Positions 39,270-48,132 of a DNA stretch of 64,000 nt are shown here, in pieces. Both the position numbers and the translations under genes were made by a program. A model generated the notes under the pieces. It ran no database searches. It was not told where the DNA came from and saw only the letters and a list, made by a program, of their open reading frames with translations. Position 1 is the stretch's first letter; each line of letters starts with the position of its first letter. The stretch comes from CAWFXC01 sp963819735 (GTDB lineage: Bacteria > Actinomycetota > Acidimicrobiia > IMCC26256 > DASPTH01): positions 124,001 through 188,000 of the forward strand of contig CAWFXC010000004.1 in NCBI GenBank assembly GCA_963819735.1, read 5' to 3'.

Positions 39270-40484
39270 GTGAGCTTTTTTCACGACCGCCTCGAATCGT
39301 TCCCGCGCCTGGCCGACTATCGCATGGCCAAGGCGGCCGGCTACTGGCCGTACTACAAGACGGTCGAGAGCGCGGCCGGGCCGCGGTTCTCGATCGAGGG
39401 TCAGGACTACATCAACTTCGGCTCGAACAACTACCTGAGCCTGTCGTACCACCCGAAGGTGATCGAGGCCGCCCAGGAGGCGACCCGCAAGTACGGCACC
39501 GGGGTCACCGGTTCGCGCCTGCTCAACGGCACCCTCGATCTCCACCGCACGCTCGAAGCCGAGCTGGCCGACTTCTACGGCGCGGAGGCGGCGCTGGTCT
39601 TCTCGACCGGCTACGTCGCCAACATCAGCACCATCAGCGGGCTCCTCAACCGGCGCGACTTCGCGATCCTCGACAAGGACGCGCACAACTCGCTGCTCAC
39701 CGGGGTGCGTCTCGCCGGGGCCACGATGAAGCGGTTCGCGCACAACGACATGGACCGCCTCACCCGCATCCTCGACGAACTCCCCGCCGAACCCGGCAAG
39801 GGCGTGATCGTCGACGGCGTCTACTCGATGGGTGGCGACACCGCGCCGCTCGACGAGCTGGTCGCGTTGTGCCGCTCCTACCCCAACACCTTCCTGCTCG
39901 ACGACGAAGCGCACGGGCTCGGTGTGCTCGGCGCCCGAGGTCGGGGCGCGGCCGAGCACTACGGCGTGCTGGCCGACGTCGACCTCATCACCATCACCTT
40001 CTCCAAGACCCTCGGTTCGTGCGGCGGCGCGCTCATCGGCGCGGCCGACGCCATCGAGCTGCTCACGCTCGACGCCGATCCGCTGATCTTCACCGCGTCG
40101 AACACGCCGGGCTCCATCGCCGCCGCGCTCGCCGGTCTCCGCGTTCTGCGCGACACCCCCGACATCACCGCCCGGCTGCGCGGCAACGTGCAGTTGTTCG
40201 TCGACCTGCTCACCGACCGCGGCGTGCCGGTGAACCCGGCCGAGAGCGCGATCATCACGATCCCGCTCCGCCAGCGCGACGAGGTGTCGGCCGTGGTCCT
40301 GGCGCGGGAGCTGCTCGACGCGGGTGTGTTCGTGAACCCGGTGGTGGCGCCGGCCGTCCCCATGGGCCTCGGCCTCATCCGGCTGAGCCTGATGCTCGAC
40401 CACAGCCCGGCCCTGCTCGAAGAGGCGGCCGAGGTGATCTTCAAGGTGCTCAACGACAACGACCAGTTGCCGGACGACGCGTAA
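39270..40484 (+). CDS. alpha-oxoamine synthase (AONS/serine palmitoyltransferase-like, PLP)
   Basis: A 404-residue PLP enzyme that condenses an acyl-thioester with an amino acid. G-S-N-N-Y-L-S-L near residue 51 and G-T-G-V-T-G-S-R-L-L-N-G are family hallmarks. D-D-E-A-H-G (211-216) and the PLP lysine K246 (T-F-S-K-T-L-G-S) are present. It could be BioF, KBL, SPT or a CqsA-type synthase. No bio or tdh gene is near, and the neighbours are an acyltransferase-like and a lipid-hydroxylase-like gene, so an aminolipid role is attractive. GTG 39270. Confidence 0.85.
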   Translation: MSFFHDRLESFPRLADYRMAKAAGYWPYYKTVESAAGPRFSIEGQDYINFGSNNYLSLSYHPKVIEAAQEATRKYGTGVTGSRLLNGTLDLHRTLEAELADFYGAEAALVFSTGYVANISTISGLLNRRDFAILDKDAHNSLLTGVRLAGATMKRFAHNDMDRLTRILDELPAEPGKGVIVDGVYSMGGDTAPLDELVALCRSYPNTFLLDDEAHGLGVLGARGRGAAEHYGVLADVDLITITFSKTLGSCGGALIGAADAIELLTLDADPLIFTASNTPGSIAAALAGLRVLRDTPDITARLRGNVQLFVDLLTDRGVPVNPAESAIITIPLRQRDEVSAVVLARELLDAGVFVNPVVAPAVPMGLGLIRLSLMLDHSPALLEEAAEVIFKVLNDNDQLPDDA

Positions 40485-40490
40485 GCAGCC

Positions 40491-41261
40491 CTAGTTCGTC
40501 GTGCGCTGCTGATCGAAGCGGCGCTCCCACTCCTGGTGACGGCGCTTGGCGTCCTGGATGAACGGGGAGTACCCGATCGCCTTGATCACGATCGCGTTGA
40601 ACGTCTTCATCGGCTGACGCAGCTCGCGGACCACGTCGACGAAGAGCACCACTCGCGTCTCGTCGGTGTCGTTCCAGGCCTCGTGCACGAAGGTGTCGTC
40701 GAACACGAGGCTCTTGCCCTCGGCCCACTGGGCGACCTCACCGCCCACCCTGATGCCGACGTCGTCGGGCCCGGACTCGGGGACCATCAGACCGAGGTGG
40801 TAGCGCAGCACCCCCTTGTAGGGACCGTCGTGCGGGGGGATGCGTTTGTGCGGAGCGAGGATCGAGAACATCGCCGTCTCCATCCCCGGGATGCGCTCGA
40901 CCAGCCGCGTGGTCTCGGGGCACCGGGCGCAGTTCGCGTCGCTCTTGAAGCCGTAGCCGTAGAAGAAGTACGTCTTCCACCGGTCGTCGTCGGTCAGGTT
41001 GTACTGGTCGGTGGAGATGTCCTGGAAGTTCGGGAGCGCGTCGCGGTACGCGAGCACCGCGTCGAGTTCGGCCCGGATCAGCTTCCAGTTCTCTTCCAGG
41101 TTGGCGACCCACGGGAAGTCGGCCGGGTCGAAGAACGGCTGGTCGGGGAGCACCGACTGCCGGGCCAGCATCCGGTTGATCAACTTGAGCAGCCGGTCGC
41201 CCACCTGGTTCGAGAAGGTGAGGAACCGCTCCCACGCACGTCCGCTGATTCCGTCCCGCAT
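40491..41261 (-). CDS. aspartyl/asparaginyl beta-hydroxylase-family protein (LpxO/OlsC-like)
   Basis: A 256-residue Fe(II)/2-oxoglutarate dioxygenase. The core has S-I-L-A-P-H-K-R-I-P-P-H-D-G-P-Y-K-G-V-L-R-Y-H-L-G-L with H144 and D145, then D-D-T-F-V-H-E-A-W with H193 and R203 for 2-oxoglutarate. The N-terminal 90 residues are helical. The family includes protein Asp hydroxylases and the lipid hydroxylases LpxO and OlsC. It ends 6 nt from the convergent oxoamine synthase. GTG 41292-41294 is an alternative start. Confidence 0.85.
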   Translation of the reverse strand: MRDGISGRAWERFLTFSNQVGDRLLKLINRMLARQSVLPDQPFFDPADFPWVANLEENWKLIRAELDAVLAYRDALPNFQDISTDQYNLTDDDRWKTYFFYGYGFKSDANCARCPETTRLVERIPGMETAMFSILAPHKRIPPHDGPYKGVLRYHLGLMVPESGPDDVGIRVGGEVAQWAEGKSLVFDDTFVHEAWNDTDETRVVLFVDVVRELRQPMKTFNAIVIKAIGYSPFIQDAKRRHQEWERRFDQQRTTN

Positions 41262-41321
41262 CCGGTTCCGAGCGTAGTTCGCGAGCGCGCGCACGTCGGG
41301 CGGGTGGGCTAGACACTGTTC

Positions 41322-42254
41322 GTGCGTTTCCGGATCTTCATCGAGCCCCAGGAAGGCGCGAGCTACGACGACCAGCTCGCGGTGGCGCGCCTCGCCGAGG
41401 AACTCGGGTTCGACGCGCTGTTCCGCTCCGACCACTACCAGGGCTTCACCTTGGGCACCGGGCTCCCCGGCCCGACCGACGCGTGGATCACGCTGGCCGG
41501 CCTCGCCCGCGATACCACCCGGCTCCGGCTGGGCACCCTCGTGTCGCCGATCACGTTCCGGCTCCCCGGGCCCCTCGCGATCTCGGTGGCGGAGGTCGAC
41601 GCGATGAGCGGCGGGCGGATCGAGTTGGGCCTCGGCGCGGGATGGAACGACCGCGAGCACGCGGCCTACGGCATCCCGTTCCCCGCCAACCGCGAGCGCT
41701 TCGAGCGCTTCGAGGAGCAGCTGGCGATCATCACCGGCCTGTGGACCACGCCCCTCGGCGAGTCGTTCTCGTTCACCGGCTCCCACTACTCACTCGTCGA
41801 CTCCCCCGCGCTCCCGAAGCCGGTCCAGCAGCCCCGCCCGCCGATCGTGATCGGCGGCTTCGGCGCCAAGCGCACCCCGCGCATCGCCGCCACCTACGCC
41901 GACGAGTTCAACGTCGCGTTCTCTCCGCCCGAAGGCTTTCCCGAGATCGCGGGCAGGGTGCACGCGGCGTGCGAGGTGCTCGGTCGCGATCCGGCATCAC
42001 TGCCCATCAGCATCGCCAACACCGTGGTCTGCGGCGCCGACGAAGCCGAGGTGACCCGCCGGGCGACCGCCATCGAACGCACGCCCGACGCGTTGCGCGC
42101 GTCCGGTATCGCGGGCACCCCGAACGAGGTGATCGACCGCGTCGGCGTCTACCGCGACGCGGGCGCCGAGACGGTGTACCTGCAAGTCCTGGATCTCCAC
42201 GACCTCGACCACCTCCGGCTGCTCGCGTCAGCCGTGGTGCCCGCGTTCTCGTAG
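41322..42254 (+). CDS. F420-dependent LLM-class oxidoreductase
   Basis: A 310-residue luciferase-like TIM-barrel protein. L-A-E-E-L-G-F-D-A-L-F-R-S-D-H-Y near residue 27, V-S-P-I-T-F-R-L-P-G near 75, G-R-I-E-L-G-L-G-A-G-W-N and P-P-I-V-I-G-G-F-G follow the usual order. In actinobacteria these enzymes use coenzyme F420. The substrate is unknown. GTG 41322 starts it, 60 nt from the divergent hydroxylase gene. Confidence 0.9.
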   Translation: MRFRIFIEPQEGASYDDQLAVARLAEELGFDALFRSDHYQGFTLGTGLPGPTDAWITLAGLARDTTRLRLGTLVSPITFRLPGPLAISVAEVDAMSGGRIELGLGAGWNDREHAAYGIPFPANRERFERFEEQLAIITGLWTTPLGESFSFTGSHYSLVDSPALPKPVQQPRPPIVIGGFGAKRTPRIAATYADEFNVAFSPPEGFPEIAGRVHAACEVLGRDPASLPISIANTVVCGADEAEVTRRATAIERTPDALRASGIAGTPNEVIDRVGVYRDAGAETVYLQVLDLHDLDHLRLLASAVVPAFS

Positions 42255-42263
42255 CGCGCGGCT

Positions 42264-42842
42264 TCAGCTCGTCGCGTCGAGGACGGGGAGCTCGTTGAAC
42301 GAGCGCAGGGTCGTGCCCGACCGGTCGACGCCGATCCGCGCCACCGACGCGATCTGCACGAACATGCGCCACACCGTCTCGTCGCCCGCCCGCAACGCCC
42401 ACGCCACCGCCGCCTTGATCGGCGACACGTGGCTCACCACGATCACGTCGCGTGCGCGGGCCTCCTCGGCGAGGTCGTCGCACGCGTCGCGGACGCGCGC
42501 GCCGAGGGCCGCGATCGATTCGCCGCCCGCGGGCACGAAATCGGGATCGATCCGCCAGCGCTGCCAGATCTCGGCCGGCACCTCCCCGATCGGCCGGCCG
42601 TCGAACGTGCCGTAGTCGAGCTCGATCCAGCGCTCGTCGACGTCGACCGGGCGACCGAACGCGGTGGCGGTCTCGACCGTGCGCGCGAGCGGGCTGGCCA
42701 CCACCCGCGCGTCGGCCGGCACCATCGCGGCCAGGGCCCGCGCCTGGGCCCGGCCCAGGTCCGACAGCGACGGATCGGCGCGGCCGAGCAGCAGGCCGCG
42801 GGCATTGGCGTCGGTCTGCCCGTGCCGCACCAGGACCAGCAT
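42264..42842 (-). CDS. histidine phosphatase family protein
   Basis: A 192-residue phosphoglycerate-mutase-like phosphatase. The catalytic R-H-G is at residues 6-8 (L-V-R-H-G-Q-T-D-A-N), the Arg in S-P-L-A-R-T and the second His in V-V-S-H-V-S-P-I. Acid/base region E-L-D-Y-G-T-F-D-G. Similar proteins include cobalamin and trehalose phosphatases and phosphoglycerate-mutase-like broad-range phosphatases. Convergent with the LLM gene, 9 nt apart. Confidence 0.9.
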   Translation of the reverse strand: MLVLVRHGQTDANARGLLLGRADPSLSDLGRAQARALAAMVPADARVVASPLARTVETATAFGRPVDVDERWIELDYGTFDGRPIGEVPAEIWQRWRIDPDFVPAGGESIAALGARVRDACDDLAEEARARDVIVVSHVSPIKAAVAWALRAGDETVWRMFVQIASVARIGVDRSGTTLRSFNELPVLDATS

Positions 42843-42930
42843 CGCCCGACGTTACCGGTGCGCGCGGGTGGTGACCCGCGATCCCGGGGGCGACCGACGG
42901 GCGGAAACGCGCGCCCCTATCGTGCCTTCC

Positions 42931-43632
42931 GTGCGCCGAATCCTCCTCGTGCCCGTGTTGGCCCTGGCCCTGGCCTTCGCCGCGCTGGCGGTGCCGAGCG
43001 TCGCCGCGGCTGCACCGCGCCCGGTCACCGAGCGCGACCCGGTCCTGCTCGTCCACGGCTTCGACGGGTCGGCGGCGAGCTGGCGGGCGATGGCCGCGGC
43101 ATTGCGCGCCGACGGCTACGCGGCCCAGTCGATCGACGCCATCAGCTACGACAGCGACGAGTCGAACGTCGACGTCGCGCACCAGATCGCCCGGGAGGCC
43201 GACGCGCTGCGGGCCCGCACCGGTGCGGCCCGCATCGACATCGTGAGCCACTCCATGGGTGCGATCTCCTCGCGCTACTACATCGAACGTCTGGGTGGCG
43301 CCGCGCACGTCGACGCGTGGGCATCGCTCGCCGGGGTCAACCAGGGTACGGTGTGGGCGTACGGCTGTTACGTGCTCGCCCCGTGCCGCGAGATGGTCCC
43401 GACGTCGTCGCTGTTGAAGGGACTCAACGCCGACTTCCGGCCCACCGGCCCGACGCGTTACGCGTCGTGGTGGTCACCGTGCGACGAAGCAGTGGTGCCA
43501 CCGTCGAACGCCGAGCTGCACGGTGCGATCAACATCGAGACGAGCTGCCTCGGTCACTCGGCCATCAAGGCCGATCCGAAGGTGCTGGCGCAGGTGGAGC
43601 ACTTCCTCGCGGAGAAGTCGGTTCCCACGTAA
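42931..43632 (+). CDS. secreted lipase/alpha-beta hydrolase
   Basis: About 233 residues from GTG 42931 (GTG 42922 adds three). Signal peptide residues 1-27 with R-R, a hydrophobic core and an Ala-rich cleavage site. V-L-L-V-H-G-F-D-G-S is the oxyanion region, V-S-H-S-M-G-A-I-S-S-R-Y-Y the nucleophile elbow, and C-D-E-A-V-V-P-P and G-H-S-A the Asp/His positions. Two Cys pairs probably form disulfides outside the cell. Resembles class-2 lipases of streptomycetes. Confidence 0.85.
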   Translation: MRRILLVPVLALALAFAALAVPSVAAAAPRPVTERDPVLLVHGFDGSAASWRAMAAALRADGYAAQSIDAISYDSDESNVDVAHQIAREADALRARTGAARIDIVSHSMGAISSRYYIERLGGAAHVDAWASLAGVNQGTVWAYGCYVLAPCREMVPTSSLLKGLNADFRPTGPTRYASWWSPCDEAVVPPSNAELHGAINIETSCLGHSAIKADPKVLAQVEHFLAEKSVPT

Positions 43633-43701
43633 TCCCGACGACTCGGTCCCCGACGCGGCCGGGCTGTTCTCCACCGACCCCGATCGGTAACACTGGCGCC
43701 C

Positions 43702-45223
43702 ATGTCTTCCGAACCATCTCCCGCACCGGTGCCTGCCCAACCTGCTCCTTCCGGCGTCACGTCGCGCGTGCTCGCGTCCACCCCCCGCGCCACGATCGAC
43801 GACGCGATCGCCGCCGGCGCGGGCGAGGCGCTGAAGGCGGCGCGGGCGATGACCCCGGCCGAGCTGCTCGACCTGATCGAAGCGTCCGGCCTGCAGGGTC
43901 GCGGCGGTGCCGGCTTCCCGGCCGCCCGCAAGTGGCGCGCGGTGGTGGCGAACTCCACGCCCGACGCCCCCACGTCCGTCGTCGTGAACGCGGCCGAAGG
44001 TGAGCCGGGTTCGTTCAAGGACCGTTCGATCATCCGGGCCGATCCCTACCTCGTGATCGAAGGCGCGCTCATCGGCGCCCACGCGGTCGGCGCCAACGAG
44101 CTGGTGGTGGCGACCAAGCGCACGTTCACCCTCGAGGCCGATCGCCTCCGCACCGCGATCGGCGAGATCCGCGCCGCCGGGTGGGCGGGCGATGTCGACG
44201 TGCGCTTCTTCGTCGGCCCGAGCGAGTACCTCTACGGCGAGGAGACCGGCCTGCTCGAGGCGATCGACGGCCGGCCGCCCTTCCCGCGCATCGCCCCGCC
44301 GTACCGCCACGGTGTCGACGAGGTGTTCGACGACCCGGCCGAGGCCGACGCGCAGTTCCAGACCGCGGCGGGCATCGAGCTCGCCGGCCCCACCGCCGAG
44401 TCGGTCGGTCCCCCGACCCTCGCCGGCAACGTCGAGACCTTCGCCAACGTGCCCGGGATCATCACCGCGCGGCGTCGACTGGTTCCGCGGGGTGGGCACC
44501 GAACGCTCCCCCGGCACGATCGTGTGCACCGTCACCGGCGCCACCGCGCGCCACGGCGTCGGCGAGTTCCCGATGGGCACCCCACTGCGCGACGTGATCG
44601 AGGCGCTGGGCGGCGGCGCGCGCCCGGGTCGTGAGATCGTCGCGGTGATGTCGGGGGTGGCCAATCCGCTCGTCCCGGCGACGCTCCTCGACGTGCCCGT
44701 GAGCTACGACGACATGCGGGAGGCCGGCACCGGGCTCGGCGCGGCCGGGTTCATCGTGTTCGACGATGCCGACGACCTGGTCGCGGTGGCCGCCGGGGTG
44801 GCCCGATTTCTGGCCACGGAGTCGTGCGGTCAGTGCGCGCGGTGCAAGGAAGACGGCCTCGCCATCGCCCACCTGCTCGGTGAGATCAGCCGCTCGGAAG
44901 CGGAAGCCGGCGCGCTCGACAAGTTGAACCGCCGGCTCGAGAGCGTCGCCGACGGTGCCCGCTGCAACCTGGCCACGCAGCAGCAGGTGGTGGTCGGCAG
45001 CATCCTCAGCTTGTTCCCCGACGCGGTTCGGCTGCACGCCGAGCGCGAAGCCGACGCGATCGAACCGATGCTCATCGCCGCGCTCGTCGACATCCGCGAC
45101 GGCCGCGCCGTGCTCGACGAGAAGCAGGCGGAGAAGCAGCCCGACTGGACCTACGACCCGGTCGACTCCGGCAAGTGGCCGGCCGATCGGCTCGACGACC
45201 CGCGTCGGCCACAATCGCTCTGA
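43702..45223 (+). pseudogene. nuoF: NuoF-like NADH-binding FeS protein, +1 frameshift
   Basis: An orphan NuoF/HoxF-type flavoprotein. The first frame gives L-Q-G-R-G-G-A-G-F-P-A-A-R-K-W (FMN/NADH site), E-G-E-P-G-S-F-K-D-R and G-E-E-T-G-L-L-E-A-I up to N-V-P-G-I-I-T-A-R near 44472. The second frame resumes at V-D-W-F-R-G-V-G-T-E-R-S-P-G-T and ends with C-G-Q-C-A-R-C-K-E-D-G and a later Cys for the FeS cluster. Skipping C44473 restores a full protein of about 506 residues. The ends are intact, so this is a recent mutation or a sequencing error. No other nuo gene is present. Confidence 0.8.
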
Positions 45224-45252
45224 TCGCACCTGATCACCCGAGAGGACTCACC

Positions 45253-45498
45253 ATGCCTGATTCCGAACCAGTCGCGAGCAGCCCGGAAGACGTCGGTGTG
45301 CCCGAGGAGATCCCGGAGCTCGGCGAGATCGAAGGGGCCCGCATGCTCGGCAACGACGCCCGCCGGCGTCTGCACGCCGACGGCTTCGACGACGCGCAGA
45401 TCGACGAATGGGCGGAGACCTTCATCGCCGAGGTCGGATCCGGGGAGGTCGACGAGTTCGTCGCCTGGATCAAGGCCCGGGAGCAGGAGTCAGGCTGA
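45253..45498 (+). CDS. small acidic hypothetical protein
   Basis: An 81-residue acidic protein: M-P-D-S-E-P-V-A-S-S, then R-R-R-L-H-A-D-G-F-D-D-A-Q-I-D-E-W-A-E-T-F-I and a helical end. AGAGGA at 45241-45246 is a reasonable ribosome site. It sits 29 nt after the NuoF-like frame and is followed by a terminator hairpin, so it probably shares that transcript. No family is recognised. Confidence 0.65.
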   Translation: MPDSEPVASSPEDVGVPEEIPELGEIEGARMLGNDARRRLHADGFDDAQIDEWAETFIAEVGSGEVDEFVAWIKAREQESG

Positions 45499-45522
45499 GG
45501 CCGACACCGGCACCGACACCTC

Positions 45523-45564
45523 GGCCCGACCCTGTCGAGGCTCTGGGAACGACAGGGTCGGGCC
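45523..45564. terminator. 15 bp stem bidirectional terminator
   Basis: Perfect 15 bp arms (45523-45537 GGCCCGACCCTGTCG and its complement at 45550-45564) around a 12 nt loop. It lies 25 nt after the 81-residue gene and before the convergent acyl-CoA synthetase. The rest of the 45565-45776 gap shows no gene. Confidence 0.7.
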
Positions 45565-45776
45565 TGGGTGGTCGGGATGTCCGGGCCCGCGTGCGTCGGT
45601 CGGCCCGAACCTCCCGCCGGAGCCCGAAGGTGCTCCGCGGGTGGACGCCGGCCGCCAGTTCCTCCCGCCGGGCCGCAGTCCTTCCTCGACTGAGGGGTTC
45701 GTCGTGGGAAGGGCCGGCCCGGAAGTGGGGAACTGGTCGGCGTCCATGCGTGCATCGTGCGCCCCGGGCCTGAGAT

Positions 45777-47300
45777 TCAGGTGAGAGGACCCTCAACGGT
45801 TCGTGAGATTTCGGCGCGCACCACTTTGCCCAGTGCGTTCCGTGGCAGTTCGTCCACGAAGTGCAGCCGGCGGGGTCGCTTGTAAGGGGCGAGGAGGTCG
45901 GCGGCGTACGCGAGCAGTGTGTCCTCGTCGACGTCGCTCCCGGCCACGACGACCGCGGTGACCACTTCGCCCCATTCGGCGGACGGGACGCCGATCACCG
46001 CCACCTCCACCACCGCGGGATGGCCGAGGAGCACGTCTTCGATCTCGCGGGGGTAGACGTTGAATCCCCCGGAGATGATGAGATCCTTGCTGCGGCCCAC
46101 GATGCTCAGGTAGCCGTCGGCGTCGAACTCGCCGATGTCGCCGGTGCGGAACCAGCCGTCGGCGGTGAACGCCTCCTCGGTGACCTCGGGCCGGTTCCAG
46201 TAGCCCGGGAACACGTTGGGCCCCCGCAATTGGATCTCCCCCGGCGGCGCGGCGGCCAGCCGGACCTCGACGCCGGGCAGCGGGAAGCCGACGGTCCCGG
46301 CGCGCCGTTCGCCGTCGTACGGGTTGGACACGTTCATCAGCGTCTCGGTCATGCCGTAGCGCTCCAGCACGCGGATGCCGGCGCCGTCCTCGAGCTGCCG
46401 GTGGAGCTCGGCCGGCAGGGCGGCCGAGCCCGAGACGCAGAGCCGGAACGCGCCCAGCTCGGAGACCCGAGGGCTCGCGGCCAGGCGCGAGTACATGGTC
46501 GGCACGCCGAAGAACATCGTGGCCGCGTGCTCCCGCGCCGCGTCGAGCACCGCGTCGGGGTCGAAGCGCGGGAGCAGCACGACGGACCCTCCCGCGTAGA
46601 GCGCCCCGTGGAGGCCGGCCCCGAGCCCGTGGATGTGGAAGATCGGCAACGCGAGGACGAGGCGGTCGGCCGGCGTCCAGCGCCACGCGAGCCGCACCGC
46701 TTCGCACGTGGCCAGGATGTTGGCGTGCGTGAGCATCGCACCCTTCGGCGCGCCGGTGGTGCCCGACGTGTAGCAGAGGAGGGCGAGATCGTCGGGGGTC
46801 GACGCGTCGAGGGACGTGCCGTCGAGGGCTCGAGCGTCGGGGAGCTCGACCGCCGGGGACACCACCACGACCGGGCCCGGCGCGGCGTCGGCGATCCAAC
46901 CGCCGCGCGCCGGGTCGTCGACGACGGCGGCCGCGGGCGCGCAGTCGGCAGCGATGTGAGCGACCTCCCGCTCGCGGTACGCCCCGTTCACCGGCACGAC
47001 CACGAGGCCCAGCCGCAGCGCGGCGACGTGGGCCACCACGAGGTCGGACGACGTCGCCGCGCTCATGATCACTCGGTCGCCGCGGGTGAGCCCGGCGCCC
47101 GCGAGGCGCCCGGCGACCACCCGGGACCGGGCTCCCAGTTCCCCGGCGGTGAGCCGGCGCCCGGCGTCGAACACGATCGGTCGGTCGGGGCCGGCGGCCC
47201 ACTCCTCGACCCACGCCGCCGGGAGCGACCCGCGCCGCAGCAGGTCGACCGCGGCGGGGTCGGTGCCGGGCGGGAGGTGGACGGCCCAGGCGGGATCCAT
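45777..47300 (-). CDS. AMP-dependent acyl-CoA synthetase (MatB-like)
   Basis: A 507-residue ANL-superfamily ligase that activates a carboxylic acid to its CoA thioester. The P-loop is Y-T-S-G-T-T-G-A-P-K-G-A near residue 178, then E-R-Y-G-M-T-E-T near 313, W-F-R-T-G-D-I-G and the C-terminal catalytic K in L-P-R-N-A-L-G-K-V. Its length and the A5 motif E-R-Y-G-M-T-E are most like malonyl/methylmalonyl-CoA synthetase, but fatty-acid use is possible. It stands alone. Confidence 0.88.
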   Translation of the reverse strand: MDPAWAVHLPPGTDPAAVDLLRRGSLPAAWVEEWAAGPDRPIVFDAGRRLTAGELGARSRVVAGRLAGAGLTRGDRVIMSAATSSDLVVAHVAALRLGLVVVPVNGAYREREVAHIAADCAPAAAVVDDPARGGWIADAAPGPVVVVSPAVELPDARALDGTSLDASTPDDLALLCYTSGTTGAPKGAMLTHANILATCEAVRLAWRWTPADRLVLALPIFHIHGLGAGLHGALYAGGSVVLLPRFDPDAVLDAAREHAATMFFGVPTMYSRLAASPRVSELGAFRLCVSGSAALPAELHRQLEDGAGIRVLERYGMTETLMNVSNPYDGERRAGTVGFPLPGVEVRLAAAPPGEIQLRGPNVFPGYWNRPEVTEEAFTADGWFRTGDIGEFDADGYLSIVGRSKDLIISGGFNVYPREIEDVLLGHPAVVEVAVIGVPSAEWGEVVTAVVVAGSDVDEDTLLAYAADLLAPYKRPRRLHFVDELPRNALGKVVRAEISRTVEGPLT

Positions 47301-47350
47301 GCCCGCGGAGGCTACAAGGGCGCCGTGGAGAGGCCGTTAGGCTGGATCCG

Positions 47351-48052
47351 ATGGCCCGGTCCCGGACGCGAGATCAGCCGGCGCACGCCGGCGGCGACAT
47401 CCCGTTCTGGGTGCACCAGGTCGCCGAGATGCTGCTGGGCGGCCTCCTCCTCATCGAGGGCGCCCGCACCGGCCAGCACACCGCCGTGCTCTTCGCCATG
47501 GGGGGTGCGTTGCTCCTGCTGTCCCTGACCAGCGACGGCGCGCTGGGTGCGTGGCCGTGGATCGGCCGCCGGGTGCATCGCATGCTCGATTTCGCCGCCG
47601 CCGCCGTGCTGGCCGTGTCCCCATTGCTCCTCGCGGTCGATTCCGCCCTGCCGGTCGTGATCCTCGAAGCCGCGGCCCTGGGGATGGTCTGGCTGGCCTG
47701 GCAGACCAACTGGTCGCCGAAGAAGCCGGCACCGACGAAGCCGTCCAAGAAGCCGGCGGCGAAGCACGGGAAGACGCCGCAGGCAGGTACGCCGGCGAAA
47801 TCGGCGCCGAAGGCCGGCGCGCCGCCGAACGTCCCCGTACCGGACCCCGTGCCGGATCAGGCCTCGCAACCCGTTCCCGCCCCCGAATCGGTGCCGGAGC
47901 AGGTACCGGAGCAGGCGCCGCGACCCGCTCCCGCGTTGGCGGAGAGGGTCGGAGGCACGGTGGCGCGCGCCACCACCGACGCCCCGCGCCGCCTCGGCCG
48001 GGCGGTCGGCCGGGCCCGCACGTGGAGCAAGCGGCCCCCGACCGACGGCTGA
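47351..48052 (+). CDS. membrane protein with Lys/Pro/Ala-rich tail
   Basis: A 233-residue protein with four hydrophobic helices in the first 125 residues (such as L-L-G-G-L-L-L-I-E-G and A-V-L-A-V-S-P-L-L-L-A-V). After W-Q-T-N-W-S-P-K-K comes a low-complexity basic/proline region of about 100 residues and a short helical end (T-V-A-R-A-T-T-D-A-P-R-R). No family is recognised. The tail could contact nucleic acid or the membrane surface. Confidence 0.75.
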   Translation: MARSRTRDQPAHAGGDIPFWVHQVAEMLLGGLLLIEGARTGQHTAVLFAMGGALLLLSLTSDGALGAWPWIGRRVHRMLDFAAAAVLAVSPLLLAVDSALPVVILEAAALGMVWLAWQTNWSPKKPAPTKPSKKPAAKHGKTPQAGTPAKSAPKAGAPPNVPVPDPVPDQASQPVPAPESVPEQVPEQAPRPAPALAERVGGTVARATTDAPRRLGRAVGRARTWSKRPPTDG

Positions 48053-48095
48053 ACGGCCGTCGGGTGAATGCACCCGGTGAGCCCCGTGGCTCGTG

Positions 48096-48125
48096 TTGCC
48101 GGTGTTGCCATTGAGTTCCTATCCT
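48096..48125 (+). promoter_or_regulatory. candidate promoter, leaderless start of 48133
   Basis: TTGCCG (48096-48101) and TATCCT (48120-48125) are 18 bp apart. The expected start point, about 7 nt downstream, coincides with the ATG at 48133, so the mRNA would be leaderless, common in Actinomycetota. Confidence 0.4.
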
Positions 48126-48132
48126 GGCCCGA

